From NCBI GenBank assembly GCA_963848495.1, contig CAWKDV010000004.1, forward strand, positions 124,001-188,000: a stretch of 64,000 nucleotides of DNA, given 5' to 3'. Made by a program: the position numbers and the translations under genes. Of this stretch, positions 1-9,212 are shown piece by piece. A model generated the notes under the pieces. It had not been told where the DNA came from and did not search any database. It was given only the letters and a program-made list of their open reading frames with translations. This DNA comes from JAICJR01 sp963848495 (GTDB lineage Bacteria; Actinomycetota; Thermoleophilia; Solirubrobacterales; Thermoleophilaceae). Numbering within the stretch: position 1 is the first letter of the stretch; each line of letters begins with the position of its first letter.

Positions 1-270
1 ATCCGGGCCAGCACGGATCCCGCTACGGAGGACTACTCAGGAGCCTTCGCCACGCAGACCGCCGCGCGACCGGAAGCAGAGGCCGCGTTATGGTTGCCCA
101 CGGCTATCGCTGCCGCCCGGGATCGGCAGCGTCGCCCGCTCAGCGTGAGCCTCTCAGCCTCTGCTGGCGAGGCGGCCGCGTCGGCGGCTCTCGCGTGGCT
201 GCCGTTCCCGCGTGCAAGGGTGGCCAGCCGCCGACGCGATGACCGACGAGTTCAAGAGCCCGGCCCCTAG
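1..270 (+). CDS. Possible 3' end of an unrecognised gene
   Basis: Frame 1 is open from the first base to a TAG at 268-270, giving 89 codons with mostly G or C in third positions. That is compatible with the tail of a real gene whose start lies outside the window. The product is rich in Ala and Arg and I do not recognise any family. GC-rich DNA keeps frames open by chance, so this is a weak call. Confidence 0.25.
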   Translation: MRASTDPATEDYSGAFATQTAARPEAEAALWLPTAIAAARDRQRRPLSVSLSASAGEAAASAALAWLPFPRARVASRRRDDRRVQEPGP

Positions 271-793
271 CGGCGGGGATAGGCGTATGGTGAGATGCGC
301 CGGGGCGGTGACGCCCCCCGGGACGGCGCGCCCCGCCGGACGGAGGGTTGCGGCACATACCCAGCGCCGCAGTCGCGGTTGACCTCTTCGCTGACCGACA
401 ATTACGGGGAGGCAGACGCACAAGCGACGCCACCGCTTCCGCCCCGGCCAAGTGGCCGACCTGAGTCCGCTCGGATCGTGTGCCATGGCAGCCGGCGGTC
501 GTCTGCCCCGCCCAACCTGACCAAGTGTTCAATCTGAACGATCGCCCGCTTCCGCTTCGAGCGCCAGGGGGAACTCACGCCGAGACTGCCGCAACTGAGG
601 ACCGTGGGTTGTCTAACAGTCGCGGCGCCGGCTTCCGCAACCGTTCCTTTCCGACACTCTCGCGAGCCGTCCCGGCGCGCCGGGAGAGTGCCGGTCAGCG
701 CCACATGCAGGAGCGCGTCGGCCCTCTTTCAGCGCGAGACTGAGCGTAGGCAGAGCTCCTGCCAGAGCGCGAAGAGCCTCGATGCCGGCGCCG
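271..793. other. Gene-poor stretch with a repeat-like fragment
   Basis: No credible coding frame is seen; the open frames here are Arg/Pro-rich and overlap on both strands. Around 540-640 there is a segment (CGCTTCCGCTTCGAGCG, then a GAGGACCGTGGGTTGTCT motif) that resembles pieces near 5080-5160 and 9355-9415. It is probably debris of a mobile element. Confidence 0.4.
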
Positions 794-1291
794 TCAGTTC
801 GGCGGCGCGGCCACGCAGCGGTATGGGAGCGGCGTCGCGTCGGGCGTCAGCGAGTTATTCCCGCCGTCGTCCACGCTCACGTGGTGGCTGACGTCGACCA
901 CGTCGAGCGCCCACTCGCTGCGCCCCGGGCTGCCGCCCAGGGTGACGCCCGGCTGGCTGCGGAACAGCCACAGCTCTGCCACTGTGGGGAGTCGTTGGCC
1001 CAGTCCCTTGCACGTGGCTGCGGAGTCCTGCCAGCTGAGGTCGCTGCCGCGTAGGCGGCTCTCGATGCAAGCGCCGACGAAGATGCGCGTCCCGGACGGG
1101 CAGTTGCCGAGCGTGGACTCGCGGATCTCGTTTCCGGTCAGCGTGTCGGCCTTCAGCTTCTTGCCGGCCACCGAGCGATTCACGAGATTCTTGCCGTTGA
1201 TCTGGCTCACCGCGTAAGCCGATCCACCGAGCGCCAGGAACAGCGCGAGCGACGCGGCGACGTTTGCGTAGCTCAAGCGTGGGCGGGACAT
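794..1291 (-). CDS. Secreted protein with N-terminal signal segment, Thermoleophilia-type
   Basis: A 165-residue protein starting at the ATG at 1291 (MSRPRLSYANVAASLALFLA). The N-terminus has a basic start and a hydrophobic segment ending GSAYAV, which reads as a signal peptide or membrane anchor. A short stretch follows (INGKNLVNRSVAGKKLKADT) that I associate with many secreted Solirubrobacterales proteins. The C-terminal part, about residues 60-165, has four cysteines and resembles a small extracellular domain with a lectin- or sulfatase-modifying-factor-like pattern (TVAELWLFRSQ), but I cannot name it. The open frame extends 121 codons further upstream. That extension crosses a broken glyoxalase-like gene and is not part of this protein. 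Confidence 0.7.
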   Translation of the reverse strand: MSRPRLSYANVAASLALFLALGGSAYAVSQINGKNLVNRSVAGKKLKADTLTGNEIRESTLGNCPSGTRIFVGACIESRLRGSDLSWQDSAATCKGLGQRLPTVAELWLFRSQPGVTLGGSPGRSEWALDVVDVSHHVSVDDGGNNSLTPDATPLPYRCVAAPPN

Positions 1292-1299
1292 GAGCCTCC

Positions 1300-1485
1300 T
1301 TGGCTCGGGATGGGCGTTCTTCTGGGGGGCGAACGCTATCCCGAGTCGCTCCGGCTCCCAAATGGCGAAGCACGTTTCGCCGGTCCAGTACTCGAACCGC
1401 GAACGGTCGTCAGCAGCAGCCCGAGCGTCGCGACGTAGAACGAGCGAGATCGCTCCGTCTCGGGGATGTGGAGCACCGGTGATCT
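1300..1485 (-). pseudogene. Frameshifted VOC (glyoxalase-like) domain fragment
   Basis: Two minus-strand frames together read like one vicinal-oxygen-chelate domain. One frame, from about 1480 down, gives SPVLHIPETERSRSFYVATL, the usual first beta-alpha unit. A second frame, to about 1300, gives RFEYWTGETCFAIWEPERLG followed by IAFAPQKNAH, the usual metal-side strand. The two halves lie in different frames and the middle is shortened, so this is a decayed remnant. It lies just upstream of the secreted-protein gene at 794-1291. Confidence 0.5.
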
Positions 1486-1797
1486 CAACAAGACGTCGCG
1501 AAACGGCGCGTCCGCGCGTCGACCGTGGACCACGCAGAACACCGGACGACCGGCAGCTCAACACGTTGCTCCAACCACGTCGGGAGCTCGATAAGCGTCT
1601 CATCCGTTCTCTCCCCGGGTCAGTCGTGATGGCCCAGCGATACGACGAGTCCATCCACGGACCTGATGCGGTCGGTCACGGGCCGCGGACGGACTGGATT
1701 TGCCAAGCCTGGTTTGATAGCGATGCCAACCGTCGCGGCAGCGAGATCTGGGACTCCCAGGAGACGCGTCAAATCCGGCGACGGCTCAGGAGACATC

Positions 1798-2763
1798 ATG
1801 AAAGCGATCGTCCAACACGAGTACGGCTCACCTGACGTGCTGGAGCTCCGAGATGTCGACAAGCCGGTCGTCAAGGACGATGAGGTGCTTGTACGCGTTG
1901 ACGCAGCGGCCGTCAATATCGGCGACTGGCACCTTCTGCGGGGCGTGCCGTACATCATGCGTTTGGTGTCCGGCGTGCTCAAGCCGAGGCGCGAGATACC
2001 GGGACTCGATATCGCCGGGCAGGTCGAGGCGGTCGGCAGAAACGTGGAGCAGTTTCGACCGGGCGATGAGGTGTTCGGCTGGTGCCGGGGCGCGTTCGCC
2101 GAGTATGCGTGTGTGCCGGAGAACAACCTCCTGCCGAAGCCGGTCAATCTCACGTTCGAGCAATCGGCGGCGGTTGGAGACTCCGCGTTCACTGCCCTCG
2201 CTGCCGTTCGCGATCACGGCAAGGTGCAGCCGGGGCACAGGGTGTTGATCAACGGCGCGTCGGGCGGCGTCGGCACGTTCGCCGTGCAGATCGCGAAGTC
2301 GTTCGGAGCCAACGTGACCGGTGTATGCAGCACGAGAAACGTCGACAAGGTCCGATCGATCGGCGCAGACCAGGTAATCGATTACACGAGCGAGGACTTC
2401 ACCGAAACCGAGCACGGCTACGACGTGATGCTCGACCTGGTTGGGAGCCGGTCGTTGTCGGACTGCCGGCGGGCACTGAACCCCGGCGGCACCTATGTCG
2501 TGGTCGGTGTGTCAGATCTTGGCCGGTGGTTCGGTCTCGGGCGTCAGATCCGGGCGCTCCTGCTATCGCCGTTCGTGCCCCAGCGGATGCGTGTGTTCGT
2601 CGTGAGGCACAGCAGAAAGGACCTGGCTGTCCTGAAGCACCTCGTCGAAGCCGGAAAGGTCACGCCGGTCATCGACAGGCGTTACACCTTGAGTGAGGTC
2701 CCTGAAGCTCTCCGGCACCAGGGAGAAGGGCACGCACAAGGAAAGATCGTCATCGCCGTGTGA
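1798..2763 (+). CDS. NAD(P)-dependent alcohol dehydrogenase / quinone oxidoreductase (MDR, zinc-independent)
   Basis: A 321-residue member of the medium-chain dehydrogenase/reductase superfamily, quinone-oxidoreductase branch. It is expected to be a cytosolic NADPH-dependent reductase of quinones or enones; the substrate is unknown. The N-terminal GroES-like domain covers about residues 1-120 (MKAIVQHEYGSPDVLELRDV; PGLDIAGQVEAVG). The Rossmann domain carries INGASGGVGTFAVQIAKSFG at about residues 150-170. The zinc-ligand cysteines of true alcohol dehydrogenases are not seen. The ATG at 1798 was chosen because an AGGAGA ribosome-binding site precedes it by a few bases; the open frame begins at 1666 but the extra residues do not match the family. 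The gene stands alone. Confidence 0.9.
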   Translation: MKAIVQHEYGSPDVLELRDVDKPVVKDDEVLVRVDAAAVNIGDWHLLRGVPYIMRLVSGVLKPRREIPGLDIAGQVEAVGRNVEQFRPGDEVFGWCRGAFAEYACVPENNLLPKPVNLTFEQSAAVGDSAFTALAAVRDHGKVQPGHRVLINGASGGVGTFAVQIAKSFGANVTGVCSTRNVDKVRSIGADQVIDYTSEDFTETEHGYDVMLDLVGSRSLSDCRRALNPGGTYVVVGVSDLGRWFGLGRQIRALLLSPFVPQRMRVFVVRHSRKDLAVLKHLVEAGKVTPVIDRRYTLSEVPEALRHQGEGHAQGKIVIAV

Positions 2764-3258
2764 ACGCGAAGCGCAGCCCGGATCAGGGGATCTCGGATAG
2801 CAACTGCACGCCCGCTTCGCCCGACCAGCGAGTACGTAGTACATCCGCGCGGGTGCCCGTAAACGCATGCCCCGGACAGGCGCAGCGGCTCCCGCTCGTG
2901 AGGATCTCCGGTGATCTGGCGGTGCCGCGATTCGCTCCCTTCCCCGCGACGAACCGCCACCTTGCTGAAGGATGCGCCCGAGTGCGGCAACTCGGCCGCC
3001 GCGGACTGACCGGCTCCGCCATTGAACATGGCCGGCCGCGCGCGGACTCTAGAAAACCCTCTGGCCATCTTAGGCTGTGTGCCCAGGTCTCGAATAGCAG
3101 CGGTTGGGCTCGCGCGCAGGGCCGGGTGATCGGGCTCTTCGATCGGGCGCTGCTGAAGCAGCCTCCGTAGTAACCCGCACTGGGATTTGCGCCAGCGCCC
3201 CGATGCCGGGAGGCCTCGCGCGCGAGATCTTGGGGGCGTCCCCGTGCGAGGAGCAGCG
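2764..3258. other. Intergenic region, no gene seen
   Basis: About 495 bases between two plus-strand genes. Open frames on both strands look like GC-rich noise. I see no clear terminator, RNA or repeat. Confidence 0.4.
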
Positions 3259-4731
3259 ATGGCAACGACAGCGCCCGTATATCCCGTCGATGTCGAGGGC
3301 AGGCTCGACGCGGGCCTCAGCCGCTGGCTCTGGCTCGTCAAATGGTTGCTCGCGATCCCGCACTTCCTCGTGCTCGCGCTGCTCTGGATCGCGTTCGGCG
3401 TACTGACCGTGGTCGCCTTCTTCGCGATCCTGTTCACGCGCCGCTACCCGCGCGGGATCTTCGATTTCAACGTTGGCGTGCTGCGCTGGACCTGGCGCGT
3501 CCACTTCTACTCGTACGGCACCCTCGGTACCGACCGTTACCCGCCGTTTACGCTCGCCGACGTCGAGGACTACCCGGCGCGACTGGAGATCCGATATCCC
3601 GAGCGGCTCTCGCGCTGGCTGCCGCTCGTCAAGTGGCTGCTGGCTATCCCGCACCTGCTGGTCGTCGGGATCTTCATCGGCGGCAGCGGTTTCCTCGCCT
3701 GGGAGTCGAGCCACTGGATTTGGCGCACCGGCGGTCCTGGCCTGATCAGGCTGCTTGTGCTGATCGCAGCGGTGATCCTGCTCTTCACCGGCACCTACCC
3801 GCGCACCATCTTCGACTTTGTGCTCGGGCTCAACCGCTGGGCCCTGCGCGTGGCCGCCTACGTCGGGCTGATGACGGACAGTTACCCGCCCTTCCGGCTC
3901 GACACCGGCGGAAGCGAGCAGCCCGGCGGCGGCACGGTCGCGCTCGAGCCGCCAGAGCCTGAGCCCGGATCGCCTCCGCCCGAGGGGCCACCGCAGCCCC
4001 CCGGCGAGACTCAGGCCAAGCGCGCGGAGTGGACGGGCGGGCGGATCGCGATGATCGTGGTTGGAAGCCTGCTCGCGCTCGTGGCGCTGGTCGCCGCGGC
4101 CGCCGGCGGCTTCGGGCTCTGGGCGCACACCACCCAGCGTGACTCGGACGGCTACCTGATGACCTCGAGCGAGCGCTTCGCGACCGGCAGCTACGCGCTC
4201 GCGTCCAGGGGTCTCCACGTCGGCTCCGAGGTCCCAAGCTTCGTCTACAGCCAGGGTTGGCTGGGCACCGTGCGCGTACGGGGCGAGAGCGGCAATCCGA
4301 GCCGTCCTCTCTTCATCGGGATCGGCCGCCAGCGCGACGTCGACGCCTACCTCGCGAGCGTCGCCCACTCGGACGTCATCGACGTCCACTCGAGCCCGTT
4401 CCGAGCCAGCTACCGAGCTCGGCCCGGCGGCCCACCGCCGGTGCCTCCCGTGCGCGCGGGCTTCTGGGCCGCCAGGGCGAGCGGGCCCGGCACCCAAACG
4501 CTCAGTTGGCATGTCAGGTCCGGTACCTGGTCGGTCGTGGTGATGCGCCCCGACGGCTCGCGCGGCGTCGCGGCGGACCTTGGCGTCGGAGCCAAGCTGC
4601 CGGCGCTGCTGGGAGTCTCGCTGGGGCTGCTCGGGTTCGGGCTGATCACTCTGGCTGGCGCGGCCGCTCTGATCTATTTCGGTGCGCGTGAGCCGCGGGG
4701 ATCGGGTTCGACCCCCGGGGGCGCCGGCTAG
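3259..4731 (+). CDS. Membrane protein with two DUF4389 domains
   Basis: A 490-residue integral membrane protein. Two related DUF4389 units occupy about residues 1-100 and 110-220; each has the pattern LSRWL.LVKWLLAIPH, then a hydrophobic segment, then a FDF-type turn (YPRGIFDFNVGVLRW; YPRTIFDFVLGLNRW). A Pro/Glu-rich linker follows at about 225-255, then a transmembrane helix at about 265-290 (IVVGSLLALVALVAAAAGG). A roughly 150-residue extracytoplasmic domain comes next, and a final helix near 455-480. The start at 3259 (MATTAPVYPVDVEG) has a GAGGAG-like site upstream; 24 further in-frame codons lie ahead of it. The family is of unknown function and common in actinobacteria. Confidence 0.85.
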   Translation: MATTAPVYPVDVEGRLDAGLSRWLWLVKWLLAIPHFLVLALLWIAFGVLTVVAFFAILFTRRYPRGIFDFNVGVLRWTWRVHFYSYGTLGTDRYPPFTLADVEDYPARLEIRYPERLSRWLPLVKWLLAIPHLLVVGIFIGGSGFLAWESSHWIWRTGGPGLIRLLVLIAAVILLFTGTYPRTIFDFVLGLNRWALRVAAYVGLMTDSYPPFRLDTGGSEQPGGGTVALEPPEPEPGSPPPEGPPQPPGETQAKRAEWTGGRIAMIVVGSLLALVALVAAAAGGFGLWAHTTQRDSDGYLMTSSERFATGSYALASRGLHVGSEVPSFVYSQGWLGTVRVRGESGNPSRPLFIGIGRQRDVDAYLASVAHSDVIDVHSSPFRASYRARPGGPPPVPPVRAGFWAARASGPGTQTLSWHVRSGTWSVVVMRPDGSRGVAADLGVGAKLPALLGVSLGLLGFGLITLAGAAALIYFGAREPRGSGSTPGGAG

Positions 4732-5280
4732 AGCTGCTTCATCGCCCGGGGCGTCGGCCGAGCAGGAAGCCGACCGTCCCAATCTCCCTGGCGCTTCGAG
4801 CCGCTAATCGGCGCGGACAAGCGCCGATGCCGCCTCCGCGCGCTGCCGGTCGCCAACGACTGCGATCGCAGCAGCGCCGCGGCAGTACTCACGCGACACC
4901 CGGACCCGCCCAGCGTGCCGCTTCCCCATGGAAGGTGGTGTCTCCGCAGGAGCCACTGACGGCCGCAACGGACGACGAGGAACGGCAAGAGCCTGGCTTG
5001 CGCTCGCTTTCTCCTTTGGGAGCATGCAGTCGTCACCGCGGGCGCCGTCCCACGCTCGCTCCGGACGAGGACCGGGCGTCCGATCTGATGGCCGGCCCGC
5101 TTCTACTTCGAGCGCACAGGGGCATTGACGGCGAGGCTCCCCGATCTGCGGCGATGCAGCAGCGGTAACGTCACTGCCGGAATGAGGAAAGCAGCAGTCT
5201 TCGACTGCTGCGAACGTCGCTGTCGCAACCCGAGAGGGGGCCAAGAATGGCTACTCGCAGCCGCCGAGCGCGGACATGGG
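4732..5280. other. Intergenic region with a repeat-like fragment
   Basis: About 550 bases between convergent genes, with no credible coding frame. The segment near 5090-5150 (CGCTTCTACTTCGAGCG and following) resembles 545-600, suggesting shared mobile-element debris. Confidence 0.35.
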
Positions 5281-5853
5281 TTAACTGTCCTCCCAGTCGT
5301 CCTGATGGCGGCCCGGATAGCGCGGCGCCTTTGGAACCTGTTCCCACAGCTTGTGGCCCAGGTTCAGCGGCGCGGTGGCGACCGCGTAGGCCTTGTCCGA
5401 CCCCGCCCAGGTCGTGTTCGAGTCCGGGTAGTAGAACCAGTACTGGATGAACGTCGAGCCGCCCTCGTGGACGACGTGCGTGAACGCTGTGGCCGGCACC
5501 CCGGAGCTCGTCTGGCTCACGTCCAGCGAGCGAGCGATCGGGGCGTCGCCGCACTTCGTCGCGCGGCAGCGCCTGAAGTCGATCGGGATCTCCTTCTCCC
5601 CCGGCTCGTAGACGATGCTCGGCGCGTACTCGCGGACCAGAGCGGCGTCGCGGTCGCCGTAGGCAAGCTCGAGCGCCCCGCGACCGTCGTCGCAACCGCT
5701 GTGGAACGAGCACAGGATCCTGCGCGCCAGAAAGCCGCCGTAGCCGCGACCATCCACGTGCGGCCCGACCAGCAGCAACCCGCCCAAGGCGAGCGCCACG
5801 AGCAGCACCAACCCGATCCACTCGACAGTCGCCTGACCGCGCTCGCCAGCCAT
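5281..5853 (-). CDS. TadE-like/secreted protein, probably C-terminally truncated
   Basis: A 190-residue protein starting MAGERGQATVEWIGLVLLVA. This is the class-III-type N-terminus seen on pilus-like and TadE-like proteins (RGQATVEW, then a transmembrane segment at about residues 10-30). The body has paired cysteines and ends with QYWFYYPDSNTTWAGSDKAY and then YPGRHQDDWEDS. In the Thermoleophilia proteins I recall, the DDWE motif sits in mid-protein and is followed by a long domain. Here a stop follows within two residues, so the gene may be truncated. No downstream partner gene is present. Confidence 0.7.
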   Translation of the reverse strand: MAGERGQATVEWIGLVLLVALALGGLLLVGPHVDGRGYGGFLARRILCSFHSGCDDGRGALELAYGDRDAALVREYAPSIVYEPGEKEIPIDFRRCRATKCGDAPIARSLDVSQTSSGVPATAFTHVVHEGGSTFIQYWFYYPDSNTTWAGSDKAYAVATAPLNLGHKLWEQVPKAPRYPGRHQDDWEDS

Positions 5854-6134
5854 AACGCCACGCTACGAAACACCGCGTCACGGGTGGGTGGCGTGTGTGA
5901 CAACTCAGCGGCGGACTCGCGACAAGTTCGTCACCGTCGCTCCTGGGCCCGCCGCCCCCGAAGAACCACACGGGCTGCCGCAACCGTTCCAAAACCAGCA
6001 GGGTGCGACGGCCGATGCCCGCCGCGCGGGACTCCTTCAAGTAAGAACGCGGAAGCCGCGTAAGTACGCACGCTGCCCTCCCGACCGGCCGGGTCGTCGC
6101 GGACGAATCCGCTCATAGCAGGTGGTACGACCAC

Positions 6135-6428
6135 CTACGAGGCACCGGCCTCGGCCGCGTCCTCCCAGCCGACGGTATATCCGTGGAGGTGATCAGACAG
6201 CTTCTCTAGGCGTTGTCCGGCGGGATCACCGCGCTCGATCAGCCGGGCGGCACCGAATAGCAGCGCTTCGACCGACGGATACGCTGCCGAGCTAACCGAC
6301 AGCTCATCCAGGCCGCGAATCACGGTCGCCACGTCATGGTCGACCTCCCAGTGGTCGCTTAACTCGTCGATGCGACGTCGAATCCCGGCGAGCTGGTCGA
6401 GGCTTTCCTGTGTCTGCTTTGACGCCAC
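6135..6428 (-). CDS. Small hypothetical protein, 97 residues
   Basis: An acidic, helical, soluble protein (starts MASKQTQESLDQLAGIRRRI) with no recognised family. The GTG start at 6428 is supported by a GAGGT ribosome-binding site 6-10 bases upstream. Composition is unlike the Arg-rich shadow frames around it (Asp/Glu/Ser/Leu-rich), which argues for a real gene. Function unknown. Confidence 0.6.
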   Translation of the reverse strand: MASKQTQESLDQLAGIRRRIDELSDHWEVDHDVATVIRGLDELSVSSAAYPSVEALLFGAARLIERGDPAGQRLEKLSDHLHGYTVGWEDAAEAGAS

Positions 6429-6983
6429 TGCGTTACCTCGGCTTCCGCTCTCGTGCCTCAGCCGCTAGTCCGGCGTCGGGTCTTCTTGCGTGATGCCCTC
6501 CGCCCTTTCGCGGAAGACGCGCGACCGACGCTCGGGTTCTGCACGCTACCCGTTTGATCGAGCAGCGGCAGTCAGCGCCTGGCTGCTGTCTTCGAGGATC
6601 GTGGAGTGAGTTAGGGTCGCGGTCGGCGCTCCCGCTCGCGTTCCGAGCGAGCACTCCGCTGCGGCTCGTCGAGAGCTTCGGACAGTTCCGCTTCGTGGCG
6701 GAAGCGGGACTCGCGCGCGTCCGTCCGAGGGCGCTCGCTGCTCGTCCATTGCGACGCGACCCGACCGCGCACCCGCGCTGCTGCTCTTGCCTCGAAACGG
6801 AAGTGCGGGTCATGCTCGCCGCACCGGCGCCACCTGGGACCTCGGCCAGGCGCTGCGCGGGCTCGGGCACGACGTCGAGGTCCAGCCGAAGTCCCCTCTG
6901 GTCCGGCCGCTCCACACGGCCGAGCCGTGCGCCGGGACGTGATAGGACTAGGCCGTCTGCGGCCGACCTAGCGAGAGGTGAAG
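6429..6983. other. Repeat-bearing, gene-poor stretch
   Basis: No gene is supported. It contains one copy of the 109-bp perfect repeat (6639-6747), preceded by a GAGGATCGTGGAGTG motif at about 6593 that recurs near 9392. The reading frame 6820-6942 (GTWDLGQALRGLGHDVEV and on to a TGA) is orderly but unidentified, and could be a transposase tail. Confidence 0.4.
6639..6747 (+). repeat. 109-bp perfect direct repeat, copy 1
   Basis: Bases 6639-6747 (begins CGTTCCGAGCGAGCACTCCG, ends GCTCGCTGCTCGTCC) are identical to 16807-16915 in the same orientation. The flanks diverge abruptly on both sides. No complete gene lies inside. Confidence 0.9.
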
Positions 6984-8192
6984 ATGAGCGCCGGCCTGTT
7001 CAACAGCATCGTCGCCGTTTTCACGCTGGCCGCACTTGCCCGGCTCCTGTACCGGCCGAAGGTCCAGGGGTCAACCACGTACAAGGCGACGGTGGTGCCC
7101 CTGGCGGAGATCATGGACGTCGGCTTCATCGTCTTCTCGCCGGTCATCATCCTGCTGTTCGGCTACGACGCCACGTGGGCGATGCTCGGGCTGTGCCTGG
7201 CCGGGATCCTCACCGGCTTCGCGATCTCCTACAACATCAAGAACTACGAGCCGCTGATCGGCAAGCCCGATCCGTTGCACCGGTGGAACTCCTTCGCGGT
7301 CTGGGCGCTGCTCGCCGCCTCGGTCGTGAACGTCGGCTACTACGCCCAGCTGCTGATGACGCTGGTGTGGCTGCCGTTGGGCGACCTCTACTCGCCCGGG
7401 CTCGTCACGGCCACCGCCGCGCTGCTACTCGGCGTCCTGATGATCTACGGCATCGCAAAGGGCCTGATGGCACTCAACAACCTGGGCAACAGGAGCACGG
7501 CGTTCAATCTGTCGGCGATCGTCGCGGTCCTCGTCGCCTTCGCCACTTACAACATCCAGCGGCTGGTCGGCGGCGACTTCGACTTGCCGCACTTCAACGC
7601 CACCGACGATACCGAGGCGTTCCGCAAGCTGCTCGGGCTCTTCGTTCTTGTCCAAGGGTTCGAATCGTCCCGTTACATCGGCGCCTACCTCGCCGCAGAC
7701 GTGCGGGTCAAGACGATGCGTTCCGCTCAATACATCTCGTCGGCGGTGTACGTCCTGTTCGTCGCCTTCTCGCTCATCCTCTTCGCCACCGTCAAGGCTC
7801 CCCACAACGTGACGGCGATCTTCGAAGTCTCCAAGCAGGTCAGCGTCTTTCTGCCATTCCTGATCATGGCCGCGGCCGTGGGCAGCCAGTTGTCGGCAAT
7901 CGTGAACGACACCGAAACCCGGACCGAGATGCTCGCGCGGGAGGTCGGCGATCGGTTGCCCAGGCAGTGGACCTTCCCGCTGTTCCTGGTCCCGGCGATC
8001 CTTGTCGTGCTGCTCACCGACGTCAGCTCGGTGGTAGCGCTGGCCTCGCGAGTGTTCGCCGCTTACTACCTGTCGCAGGCGCTGATTGCAGGGCGGCTCG
8101 CCTGGCGGGCCGAGAGATGGCTCTGGGTCGCCTTCTTCGCCGGCATCGCGTTGGCGATGGCCGCGGTGGCAGTCTTCGGGATTCCGACCTGA
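6984..8192 (+). CDS. Multi-pass membrane permease, APC-superfamily-like
   Basis: A 402-residue protein with about 11-12 predicted transmembrane segments spread over its whole length (for example VGFIVFSPVIILLFG near residue 50 and VVNVGYYAQLLMTLVWLPL near 112). The segment LFVLVQGFESSRYIGAYLA, about residues 225-245, recalls the FEGFE-type motif of amino-acid/polyamine/organocation transporters. That superfamily is my best guess, and no substrate can be inferred. I chose the ATG at 6984, since an AGAGGTG ribosome-binding site lies directly upstream, over the in-frame GTG at 6978. The gene is flanked by repeats and an IS481 element. Confidence 0.65.
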   Translation: MSAGLFNSIVAVFTLAALARLLYRPKVQGSTTYKATVVPLAEIMDVGFIVFSPVIILLFGYDATWAMLGLCLAGILTGFAISYNIKNYEPLIGKPDPLHRWNSFAVWALLAASVVNVGYYAQLLMTLVWLPLGDLYSPGLVTATAALLLGVLMIYGIAKGLMALNNLGNRSTAFNLSAIVAVLVAFATYNIQRLVGGDFDLPHFNATDDTEAFRKLLGLFVLVQGFESSRYIGAYLAADVRVKTMRSAQYISSAVYVLFVAFSLILFATVKAPHNVTAIFEVSKQVSVFLPFLIMAAAVGSQLSAIVNDTETRTEMLAREVGDRLPRQWTFPLFLVPAILVVLLTDVSSVVALASRVFAAYYLSQALIAGRLAWRAERWLWVAFFAGIALAMAAVAVFGIPT

Positions 8193-8246
8193 GCCGAGCG
8201 ATGGCCGGCCGCCTGAAGCTCTTGCGAACGCTGCCACTCTCGTGTG

Positions 8247-9212
8247 CTAGATGTCCTGCTCGCGGTCTTGGTGAACGCGGGTGATGGGTGGTCGGCCGCC
8301 GGCGGCTGTGTGTGGGCGGCGGCGGTTGTAGAAGCGCAGCCAGGATGACAGGGCGCGGTCGCGGGTGGTGCTGTTAGGCCAGGCGCGGCGGTGGCCCCAT
8401 TCGGCATCGAGCGTGCCGAAGAAGCGCTCGATCTTGCCGTTCCAGCGTGGCGTGTAGGGCGGGATGAGGATGTGACGGGCGCCGAGTTCGGCGAGCGTTT
8501 CGCGGAAGGCGTGGCTGCGCTCGTAGCACTTGGCGTTGTCGGACATCACTGCCTCGACGGGGCCGCAGCCCTGCTCGCCAAACCAGGCGGCCGCGCGGCG
8601 CAGGGTGGCCGAGACGGTGTGCTTGTTCTCGGCGGAGTGCAGCTCGCAGTAGGCCAGGCGGGTGTGGTCGTCGATGACGCCGATCACGACGGTCTTGCCA
8701 GCTTTGCGGGTCTTGTGCCGCTCGCCGCGTTGCCCGGTCGCCCAATGCCCGGGCTTGTCGAACTTCGGCAGCTCGAAGCCGTCGATATGCAGAAGCGCCC
8801 CGGCCTCGGTCCACTCATAGCGGCGGTGGGTCTGGCGCGGCTCGGAGCGCCGCCGCCGCGAGCAGCCGTGACGCTTGAGCACCTTCCAAATCGTCGAGCG
8901 GTGCCGGCCGGTCAAGAACTGCAGCTGCAGCGGCCCCCAGTTGGTCTTCTCCCTCGCGACCAGGATCGCCCGCTCCTGCTCGGCCGACAACGCCCACGGA
9001 CAGCTGCCCGGAACCGGTCGCCTGGTCGACAGGCACGCCCGGCTTGCCCGCTCCTGCGCGCTGGCGGTCTTCCACCGATGCCACCACCGGTGCGCGGTCG
9101 CCGGCGCGACGTTGAGAGCCGCAGCCGCGGCCCTCAACGTCGAACCCTGCTCGATCAACAAGACCAGCTCGAGCCGGCCAGCCAGTCCGAGCTTGCACCT
9201 ACGGTCTTCCAT
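8247..9212 (-). CDS. IS481-family transposase
   Basis: A 321-residue, apparently intact DDE transposase. The N-terminal helix-turn-helix lies at about residues 5-60 (STLRAAAAALNVAPATAHRW) and the integrase core at about 120-290. Catalytic residues are readable: Asp in LLHIDGFELPKF, Asp in VMSDNAKCYERS, and Glu in PRWNGKIERFFGTLDAEWG. The C-terminal RFYNRRRPHTAAGGRPP is typical of IS481. The terminal inverted repeats are not clear to me; GTGTCCGGCCTCCAGCGG lies upstream of the start on the gene strand and could belong to the element's end. Confidence 0.92.
   Translation of the reverse strand: MEDRRCKLGLAGRLELVLLIEQGSTLRAAAAALNVAPATAHRWWHRWKTASAQERASRACLSTRRPVPGSCPWALSAEQERAILVAREKTNWGPLQLQFLTGRHRSTIWKVLKRHGCSRRRRSEPRQTHRRYEWTEAGALLHIDGFELPKFDKPGHWATGQRGERHKTRKAGKTVVIGVIDDHTRLAYCELHSAENKHTVSATLRRAAAWFGEQGCGPVEAVMSDNAKCYERSHAFRETLAELGARHILIPPYTPRWNGKIERFFGTLDAEWGHRRAWPNSTTRDRALSSWLRFYNRRRPHTAAGGRPPITRVHQDREQDI

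Noticed and set aside
3070..4782. 570-codon open frame opposite the DUF4389 gene
   Set aside because: Low-complexity antisense frame; the plus strand has conserved repeated domains.
6554..8284. 576-codon plus-strand frame over the permease
   Set aside because: Arg-rich shadow; frame +3 with the membrane helices is the real gene.
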